NCBI GenBank assembly: GCA_050299555.1
Contig: JBNKWA010000060.1
Coordinates: 1 to 12,990, forward strand
Length of the DNA stretch: 12,990 nt
From: JBNKWA01 sp050299555
GTDB taxonomy: Bacteria > Pseudomonadota > Alphaproteobacteria > Rhodobacterales > Rhodobacteraceae
Direction of reading: 5' to 3'
The translations under genes and the position numbers were made by a program. Below the pieces are notes generated by a model. The model was not told the origin of the DNA and did not search any database. It saw only the letters and a program-made list of their open reading frames with translations. Positions 6,745 through 12,990 of this stretch are shown piece by piece. How positions within the stretch are numbered: position 1 is the first letter of the stretch; each line of letters starts with the position of its first letter.

Positions 6745-6777
6745 TTTCGCCGTCTCCCCGTTTGGGGGGCGGCGAAA
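6745..6777 (+). repeat. Strong bulged hairpin in the cyclase/CMD intercistronic gap
   Basis: TTTCGCCG (6745-6752) pairs with CGGCGAAA (6770-6777), and inside it CTCCCC pairs with GGGGGG (one T-G wobble) around a GTTT loop, with T6753 bulged. The total is about 14 bp. It occupies most of the 56-bp gap and is not followed by a U run, so it is more likely an mRNA stability or processing element than a full terminator. Attenuation cannot be excluded. Confidence 0.55.
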
Positions 6778-6793
6778 GGCACGGGACAGGCAC

Positions 6794-7189
6794 ATGGCGA
6801 CGGTCAGCCTTCTGGCGGATGACGAGATGGCGCCCGAGGCGCAGGCGGTGATCGCCGACATCCGGGCGGCGCGCGGCAGCGATTTCATCAACGATTTCTG
6901 GCGCGCGCTGGCCCACGAGCCGGCGCTGATGCGGGCCACCTGGGACCGGCTCAAGGCGGTGATGGCGCCGGGCGCGCTCGATCCGCTGGTCAAGGAAATG
7001 ATCTATGTCGCGGTTTCGGCCAGCAATGGCTGCGACTATTGCATCCACTCCCACACCGCCGCCGCACGGGCCAAGGGCATGACGGCCGAAATGCATGGCG
7101 AGTTGCTGGCGGTGATCGGCATGGCCAACCAGACCAACGCGCTGGTCAGCGCGCTGGGCGTCGAACCGGACAAGGAGTTCAAGGCATGA
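6794..7189 (+). CDS. Carboxymuconolactone decarboxylase / AhpD-like protein
   Basis: A 131-aa all-helical CMD-family protein. It carries the AhpD redox signature: E68, C80-x-x-C83 (GCDYCIHSH) and H87, in the same spacing as the proton-relay Glu, CxxC and His of AhpD alkylhydroperoxidase. It is therefore likely a thiol-disulfide peroxidase-like or related redox enzyme rather than a true decarboxylase. The EMIYVAVSASNGCDYC region is the family core. The start follows GGGACAGG; the end overlaps the next gene by ATGA, so it is coupled to the GFA protein. Substrate unknown. Many CMD proteins are annotated only generically; this one has the complete redox set. Confidence 0.88.
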   Translation: MATVSLLADDEMAPEAQAVIADIRAARGSDFINDFWRALAHEPALMRATWDRLKAVMAPGALDPLVKEMIYVAVSASNGCDYCIHSHTAAARAKGMTAEMHGELLAVIGMANQTNALVSALGVEPDKEFKA

Positions 7190-7548
7190 GCGACGACCAT
7201 CGTACCGGCAGCTGCCAATGCGGCGCCGTGCGCTTCGAGGTCGATGTGTCGCTCGACCGGCCCGTGGTCTGCAACTGCTCGCGCTGCCGCCGCCTGGGCT
7301 CGGTCCTGGTCTTTGCACCCCGCGAGGCCTTCACCCTGCTATCGGGCGAGGACAACCTGACCGAATACCTGTTCAACAAGCAGGTCATCCGCCACCAGGT
7401 CTGCACCACCTGCGGCATCGAGAGCTTCGCCTACGGGCAGATGCCCGACGGCTCCAAGGTGGTGGCGATCAACCTCAACTGCGTCGACGGGGTCGATGCG
7501 CGCGAGATCGCCGCTTCGGCCCACCGCTACGACGGCGCCTCGGCCTGA
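7186..7548 (+). CDS. GFA-family zinc protein (glutathione-dependent formaldehyde-activating-like, DUF636/CENP-V fold)
   Basis: The 120-aa product has the seven cysteines of the GFA fold: C10 and C12 (GSCQCGAVRF), C29, C31 and C34 (VCNCSRCRR), and C73 and C76 (CTTCG). These bind structural and catalytic zinc. The family was named for binding S-hydroxymethyl-glutathione chemistry in Paracoccus, but that role is disputed and most members are uncharacterised, so no gene symbol is given. Its start overlaps the CMD stop (ATGA), implying a two-gene functional pair. 132 bp separate it from ureC. It has no signal peptide and is cytoplasmic, unlike the cyclase upstream. Confidence 0.88.
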   Translation: MSDDHRTGSCQCGAVRFEVDVSLDRPVVCNCSRCRRLGSVLVFAPREAFTLLSGEDNLTEYLFNKQVIRHQVCTTCGIESFAYGQMPDGSKVVAINLNCVDGVDAREIAASAHRYDGASA

Positions 7549-7680
7549 TCCGGTCCCGCCGGCCGCGGCTGGCGCTGCTGAATTGTTGGGCATTTCCCGG
7601 CCGCGCGCCCGCCGGGCGGCGGATGCACTTGTGCTTCGGCCCGCGGCTTCCGAAGATGAGCGCCAAAATCGGAGGAGCCC
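7549..7680 (+). other. 132-bp intercistronic gap before ureC
   Basis: This is the longest gap inside the urease cluster. It contains GC-rich inverted repeats around GCCCGCCGGGC (near 7608-7618) and ends in the strong ribosome binding site GGAGGA (7671-7676) of ureC. I see no credible ORF. An internal promoter or mRNA processing site would fit, but no convincing promoter hexamers were recognised. Confidence 0.4.
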
Positions 7681-9390
<1,710 letters not shown>

Positions 9391-9397
9391 GGCATCC

Positions 9398-9892
9398 TTG
9401 GCGGATCTCCTGGCACAGTCATTCCGTCGGGCCGGCGACTGGTCGGGCGCCGCCGACAAGGTGGTGCTCGACTACGAGGGCCGGTTCCTGCGCCGCAAGC
9501 GGTTGCAGACCGAGGCGGGCGCGGCGCTGATGGTGGACCTGCCCGAGACGGTCAGCCTGAATGCCGGCGATGCCTTCGCGGCGGTGGATGGCCGCTTCGT
9601 CGAGGTGGTGGCGGCCGACGAACCGCTCATCGCCGTCACCGGGGCCGATCTGGCACGGCTGGCCTGGCATATCGGCAACCGCCATACGCCGGCACAGATC
9701 GAGGCAGGGCGCATCCTGATCCGCGCCGACCATGTCATGGCCGACATGCTGACCCGGCTCGGCGCGACCCTGGCCCATGTCATGGCGCCGTTCACCCCCG
9801 AGGGCGGCGCCTATGGCCATGGCCGGACCATGGGGCACGGGCACGACCACGGTCACGCCCATGGGCACGGCCATGGGCATCGTCATGACTGA
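9398..9892 (+). CDS. ureE: Urease nickel metallochaperone UreE, TTG start
   Basis: UreE dimers carry nickel and hand it to UreG. The 164-aa frame opens with TTG at 9398, 7 bp after the ureC stop, with GAGG just upstream (9389-9392). No ATG is available before the conserved N-terminal domain (about residues 1-70), so TTG is the probable start. The central domain has LAWHIGNRHTPAQIEAGRIL, including the conserved His of the interface nickel site. The tail is a His-rich sink with ten His in the last 25 residues (GHGHDHGHAHGHGHGHRHD). The stop overlaps the start of ureF. The tail length varies widely between species; here it favours nickel storage as well as delivery. Confidence 0.93.
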   Translation: MADLLAQSFRRAGDWSGAADKVVLDYEGRFLRRKRLQTEAGAALMVDLPETVSLNAGDAFAAVDGRFVEVVAADEPLIAVTGADLARLAWHIGNRHTPAQIEAGRILIRADHVMADMLTRLGATLAHVMAPFTPEGGAYGHGRTMGHGHDHGHAHGHGHGHRHD

Positions 9893-10529
9893 TCCGCTGC
9901 TGACCCTGGCGCAGTGGCTGTCGCCGGCCTTTCCGGTGGGCAGCTTCGCCTATTCCCACGGGCTGGAGCAGGCCATCGCGGCGGGCGAGGTGGCGGATGC
10001 CGGCGCGCTGCGGAACTGGCTGCAAGGGGTGCTCTGCCATGACACCGGGCGCAACGACGCGATCCTCTTGGTGCAGGCCCACGCAGTGGCGGACGATCCC
10101 GGGGCGCTGGCCGGCCTTGCCGAACTGGCCGAGGCGCTGGCGCCCAGCGCCGAGCGTCACGCCGAGACCATCGCCCAGGGCCGCGCCTTCGCCGAGACGG
10201 TGGAGGCGGTGTGGGCGCTCGGCCTGGCGGCCATGCCCTATCCGGTGGCGGTCGGCGCCGCGGCGGGGCGCATGGGGCTGCCTGCCCGCGACGCGGCGTC
10301 GCTTTACCTGCATGCCTTCGCCACCGGGCTGACACAGGCGGCGGTGCGCTTCATGCCCATGGGCCAGACCGAAGGGCAGCAGGTGCTGCTGGCGCTGCAT
10401 CCGGTGATCGCGTCGGTGGCGGCCGAGGCGCTGGTGGCCGGCCCCGACGATGTCGGCGGCGCGGCCTGGCTTGCCGACATTGCCGCCATGCGCCACGAGA
10501 CCATGCCGGTGAGGATATTCCGCACATGA
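9885..10529 (+). CDS. ureF: Urease accessory protein UreF
   Basis: UreF acts with UreD and UreG in the activation complex, gating GTP-dependent nickel insertion. The 214-aa helical protein starts LLTLAQWLSPAFPVGSFAYS, the family's signature N-terminus, and carries the central SHGLEQAIAAGEV and the C-terminal AAMRHETMPVRIFRT that contacts UreG and UreD. The ATG at 9885 lies within the last codons of ureE, an 8-bp overlap, and was chosen because longer in-frame starts only translate the ureE His tail out of frame. Its own stop overlaps the ureG start by ATGA. The length is slightly short of the common 220-230 but complete. Confidence 0.95.
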   Translation: MTDPLLTLAQWLSPAFPVGSFAYSHGLEQAIAAGEVADAGALRNWLQGVLCHDTGRNDAILLVQAHAVADDPGALAGLAELAEALAPSAERHAETIAQGRAFAETVEAVWALGLAAMPYPVAVGAAAGRMGLPARDAASLYLHAFATGLTQAAVRFMPMGQTEGQQVLLALHPVIASVAAEALVAGPDDVGGAAWLADIAAMRHETMPVRIFRT

Positions 10530-11176
10530 ACGCACCCGACAGCACCGCCCGGCCGGAACGGCGGAAATCTCCCCACGGCCCCTTGCGCGTCGGCATCGGC
10601 GGCCCCGTCGGCGCCGGCAAGACCACGCTCACCGACCGGCTGTGCAAGGCGCTGCGCGACCGCTTTTCCATCGCCGTCATCACCAACGACATCTACACCC
10701 GCGAGGATGCCGAGGCGCTGATGCGCAGCCAGGCGCTGCCGCTGGAGCGCATCGTCGGGGTCGAGACCGGCGGCTGTCCGCACACCGCGATCCGCGAGGA
10801 TGCCTCGATCAACCTCGCCGCGGTGGCGGATCTGTCGGCGAAGTTTCCCGATCTCGACATCGTCTTCATCGAGTCGGGCGGCGACAACCTCGCCGCCACC
10901 TTCAGCCCGGAACTCGCCGACCTGACCATCTACATGATCGACGTCGCCATGGGCGAGGAGATCCCGCGCAAGGGCGGGCCGGGGATCACACGGTCGGACC
11001 TGCTGGTCATCAACAAGACCGACCTGGCGCCCCATGTGGGTGCACGGCTGGAGGTGATGGAGCGCGACGCGAGGGCGCAGCGCCAGGGGCGGGATTTCCT
11101 TTTCGCCGACCTCAGGGCCGGGCGCGGGGTGACCGAGATCGCCGATTTCCTGGTTCGGGCCGGCGGGCTGGACTGA
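10526..11176 (+). CDS. ureG: Urease accessory GTPase UreG
   Basis: SIMIBI-class GTPase that drives nickel delivery to apo-urease. The 216-aa protein has the P-loop GGPVGAGKT (25-33), the metal-binding CPH motif at 84-86 (GGCPHTAIRED), the ESGGDNLAATFSPEL region (switch II side) and the guanine-specificity motif NKTD. A 20-residue charged extension precedes the P-loop domain. It overlaps ureF by ATGA, is the last gene of the cluster, and is followed at 11225-11249 by a hairpin. All nucleotide-binding motifs are intact. Confidence 0.97.
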   Translation: MNAPDSTARPERRKSPHGPLRVGIGGPVGAGKTTLTDRLCKALRDRFSIAVITNDIYTREDAEALMRSQALPLERIVGVETGGCPHTAIREDASINLAAVADLSAKFPDLDIVFIESGGDNLAATFSPELADLTIYMIDVAMGEEIPRKGGPGITRSDLLVINKTDLAPHVGARLEVMERDARAQRQGRDFLFADLRAGRGVTEIADFLVRAGGLD

Positions 11177-11224
11177 GAGCCTCCGGGAGGGATGGTGCGA
11201 TCGGGCAGGGCCCCAAGAATGACA

Positions 11225-11249
11225 AAGGCCCGGGCTGGTGCCGGGCCTT
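11225..11249. terminator. Probable bidirectional terminator after ureG
   Basis: AAGGCCCGG (11225-11233) and CCGGGCCTT (11241-11249) form a perfect 9-bp stem around the loop GCTGGTG, 48 bp after the ureG stop. On the plus strand a T4 run follows at 11258-11261. On the minus strand a T-rich stretch follows directly, so it could also end a minus-strand transcript such as the micro-ORF at 11338-11421. Confidence 0.7.
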
Positions 11250-11337
11250 CAGTCGGCTTTTCCCCGCTGGAGCGGGCTGGCCGTTGGCGGCTGCAACGGT
11301 GCGTGTTGGCGAGACGACAACCTTCCGGGCCCCGGGC

Positions 11338-11421
11338 CTACCGCCACAACAGCAGGGCAAGACCCGAAACGGCAGCGTAGCTGAGCCAGAGCTCGTTCAC
11401 CATGTTCGCCAGTTCGTGCAT
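11338..11421 (-). CDS. 27-aa single-helix membrane micro-ORF
   Basis: On the minus strand an ATG at 11421 is preceded by AAGGAG with an 8-nt spacer, an ideal ribosome binding site in a region with few such sites. The 27-aa peptide starts MHELANMVNELWLSYAA and continues as a hydrophobic helix ending LLLWR, so it is a plausible small inner-membrane protein. A terminator-like hairpin lies 89 bp past its stop. A short frame (about 6-15 codons, ending in the AAGGAG-TAA) lies immediately upstream and could couple translation. I recognise no family; the helix resembles small subunits of membrane complexes only in a general way. Confidence 0.45.
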   Translation of the reverse strand: MHELANMVNELWLSYAAVSGLALLLWR

Positions 11422-11606
11422 CCGCGTTACTCCTTGTACTCGATCATCGACGGGCAGACGCTAGTGGCGGCCAATTAACGTTACCTTCCCGAAACACGGC
11501 GGTTTGGTGATAAATGCGCGGCGCCCAGCCGCGCCACCGCCGCAGTGGTAAAGGCGGCGTTAATCCGGCAATCGGGCCGTGCGGCTGGCGGGAATAATAA
11601 ATTTGT

Positions 11607-11633
11607 TCCATGTATGGCAATCGGTTACATGGA
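11607..11633. promoter_or_regulatory. 8-bp inverted repeat, operator-like
   Basis: TCCATGTA (11607-11614) and TACATGGA (11626-11633) are perfect inverted arms separated by 11 bp, giving 19 bp centre to centre. That is the geometry of a dimeric transcription factor bound about two helical turns apart. It lies in a low-GC pocket with no overlapping gene. The cognate regulator is unknown. Confidence 0.4.
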
Positions 11634-11866
11634 GAAGCTGACGGCTTCTATCAGGCTCCCGCTTCTCGCCGCCCCGGCGTTGGATCATGGTTCGGCGGCG
11701 GCCGATCCGCCGCCATCGCCCGGCCAGATGCAGCCGGTTCCCGCAAGCGGCTCGATAACGTAAACACCGATGAGTGGCCCGGTGCGCCGCGCAAGGCCGC
11801 CATCGACCGGCGCCGTTTGCCCGCCCACCCGAGCCATTTCCTAATAAGTCATTGCGGATGATGAAA

Positions 11867-11896
11867 TTGCCGATCCCGGCCTGCTGCGGCTAAGCT
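11867..11896 (+). promoter_or_regulatory. Candidate promoter of the exonuclease gene, predicts leaderless mRNA
   Basis: TTGCCG (11867-11872) and TAAGCT (11891-11896) are 18 bp apart. The start codon at 11902 begins 6 bp after the -10 element, about where transcription would start, so the mRNA would have essentially no 5' leader. The absence of any Shine-Dalgarno in this stretch agrees with that. The -10 match is only moderate. Confidence 0.4.
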
Positions 11897-11901
11897 GCCG
11901 C

Positions 11902-12906
11902 ATGCGCGCCGAAGATCTGCTTTGCCCGACGCCCAAGGGGCTCTGCTGCCCGCCGGGCGGCTTTTACATCGACCCCACGCGGCCGGTGGCAAAGGCGCTG
12001 ATCACCCACGGTCATGCCGATCATGCGCGGGCCGGGCACGGGGCGGTGCTGGCGACGCGGCAGACGCTCGACATCATGGCGCTGCGCCATGGCGCGGGCT
12101 TCGCCGGCAGCACCCAGGCCGCCGATCGGGGCGAGATGAACGTCAACGGCGTCGCGGTCACCTTCGCGCCCGCGGGCCACGTGCTGGGCTCGGCGCAGAT
12201 CCGGGTCGAGGCCCGGGGCATGCGGATCACCGTCTCGGGCGACTACAAGCGCCGGCCCGACCCCACCTGCGCAGCCTGGAAGCCGCTGGCCTGCGACGTC
12301 TTCATCACCGAGGCGACCTTCGGGCTGCCGGTCTTTCGCCATCCCGATCCCGGTTCCGAGGCGGCCAGGCTGCTGGCCTCGGTGGCGGCCGAGCCGGAGC
12401 GGGCGCATCTGGTGGGCGTCTATGCGCTGGGCAAGGCGCAGCGGGTGATCCGGCTGATCCGGGATCAGGGCTGCGACGCGCCGCTATATCTGCATGGCAG
12501 CCTGGCGACGCTCTGCGACTATTATCGGGGGCAGGGGGTGGACCTGGGCGATCTGCGGCCCGCAACCACCGATCAGGGCAAGTCGGCCTTTGCCGGCCGG
12601 ATCGTGCTCGGCCCGCCATCGGCCTTTGCCGCGACCTGGGCGCAGCGGTTTCCCGACCCGGTCGTCGCCTTCGCCAGCGGCTGGATGGGCATCCGCGCCC
12701 GCATCCGCCAGCGTGGGGTCGAGCTGCCCCTGGTGATCTCGGATCACTGCGACTGGGACGAACTGACCGCGACCATCGAGGAGCTGTCGCCGGGCGAGGT
12801 CTGGGTCACCCATGGCCGCGAGGAGGCGCTGGTGCGCTGGTGCGGGCTGAACGGCATTCCGGCGCGGCCGCTGAACCTTGTGGGCTATGAGGAGGAACCG
12901 GACTGA
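11902..12906 (+). CDS. Ligase-associated DNA exonuclease, metallo-beta-lactamase fold
   Basis: A 334-aa MBL/beta-CASP-type nuclease of the group encoded beside ATP-dependent DNA ligase and an Lhr-like helicase, thought to process DNA ends in repair. It contains HGHADH (H36, H38, D40, H41), then AGHVLGSAQI with H93, SGDYKRRPD with D114, and a late ISDHCDWDEL and THGREEA segment that complete the two-metal site and beta-CASP motifs. Length is usual for the family. The start ATG at 11902 has no Shine-Dalgarno (see the promoter entry). The partner ligase gene would be expected directly downstream, but the window ends 84 bp after the stop. The assignment to this subfamily is confident; the exact nuclease polarity is not visible from sequence. 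Confidence 0.92.
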   Translation: MRAEDLLCPTPKGLCCPPGGFYIDPTRPVAKALITHGHADHARAGHGAVLATRQTLDIMALRHGAGFAGSTQAADRGEMNVNGVAVTFAPAGHVLGSAQIRVEARGMRITVSGDYKRRPDPTCAAWKPLACDVFITEATFGLPVFRHPDPGSEAARLLASVAAEPERAHLVGVYALGKAQRVIRLIRDQGCDAPLYLHGSLATLCDYYRGQGVDLGDLRPATTDQGKSAFAGRIVLGPPSAFAATWAQRFPDPVVAFASGWMGIRARIRQRGVELPLVISDHCDWDELTATIEELSPGEVWVTHGREEALVRWCGLNGIPARPLNLVGYEEEPD

Positions 12907-12947
12907 GCCTGGCTTCGGTGGGTTGGGGGGCGAACCCGGGCGCGGCT

Positions 12948-12973
12948 CCCCCCCCGCCCCCCCCCCCCGCCCC
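12948..12973. repeat. Poly-C low-complexity tract near the window end
   Basis: C8, G, C12, G, C4 in a row (12948-12973), inside an 84-bp stretch with no recognisable gene after the exonuclease stop. A partner ligase gene would be expected to begin here. This may be genuine low-complexity sequence, or a contig end with poor base calling. Confidence 0.75.
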
Positions 12974-12990
12974 GGGTAGCCGGCGCCCCG

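Larger units (their letters stand above)
11422..11901. other. AT-richer intergenic region between the micro-ORF and the exonuclease gene
   Basis: This 480-bp stretch is visibly less GC-rich than the surrounding genes (for example GGAATAATAAATTTG near 11591 and TTTCCTAATAAG near 11837). It contains an 8-bp palindrome TAACGTTA (11476-11483), an inverted repeat at 11607-11633, and a promoter at 11867-11896. Two open frames on the plus strand (44 and 83 codons, from 11610/11629) have no ribosome binding site and no protein-like composition, so I do not call them. It may hold a regulatory RNA or further promoters. Confidence 0.5.

Noticed and set aside
9777..9884. N-terminal extension of UreF to an upstream ATG
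   Set aside because: It only re-reads the ureE His-tail repeats in another frame; the conserved UreF N-terminus begins right after the ATG at 9885.
11520..11600. Possible SAM-type riboswitch or pseudoknot in the AT-rich region
   Set aside because: A CCGCC/GGCGG stem can form, but no conserved core motif of a known class could be matched by eye, and the nearest downstream gene is not metabolic.
11545..11861. Small plus-strand open frames (44-83 codons) in the intergenic region
   Set aside because: No Shine-Dalgarno, composition of random GC-rich translation (Pro/Arg/Ala), and two frames compete; not supported as genes.

Overview
This is a GC-rich, gene-dense bacterial chromosome segment. The urease cluster layout, the KtrAB transporter, the ligase-associated nuclease, the Tat-exported cyclase and the codon usage all fit an alphaproteobacterium, most likely Rhodobacterales. 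That assignment rests on gene content and recall, not on a database search.

Left edge (1-2999): the 3' end of an RlmB-type 23S rRNA 2'-O-methyltransferase gene (minus strand, cut by the window) is divergent from a tRNA-Tyr(GTA) gene. The tRNA has perfect acceptor, anticodon and T stems but an unusual D arm. Next comes a two-gene minus-strand operon, ktrA then ktrB, encoding a potassium uptake system: a single-RCK regulator and a channel-like subunit with four filter loops.

Centre (3215-11176): one long plus-strand urease cluster in the order ureD, ureA, small His-rich membrane peptide, HD-domain (p)ppGpp-hydrolase-like gene, ureB, 105-aa phasin-like gene, Tat-exported cyclase-family hydrolase, AhpD/CMD-family protein, GFA-family zinc protein, ureC, ureE, ureF, ureG. 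Spacing is tight, and four junctions have start and stop overlapping (HD/ureB, CMD/GFA, ureE/ureF, ureF/ureG). All three structural subunits and accessory proteins D, E, F and G are present and look intact; every active-site residue expected in UreC is visible. The feature most worth following up is the set of six non-urease genes interleaved between ureA and ureC. They suggest that urea hydrolysis is coupled to alarmone turnover, to metal handling at the envelope, and to some unidentified amide or one-carbon chemistry. No urea or nickel transporter gene lies in the window.

Right side (11177-12990): a 725-bp, comparatively AT-rich intergenic region follows. It holds a probable bidirectional terminator, a 27-codon minus-strand membrane micro-ORF with a strong ribosome binding site, an 8-bp-arm inverted repeat, and a promoter that should give a leaderless mRNA for the next gene. 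That gene is a metallo-beta-lactamase-fold, ligase-associated DNA exonuclease. The window ends in an almost pure poly-C tract, where an ATP-dependent DNA ligase gene would normally be expected.
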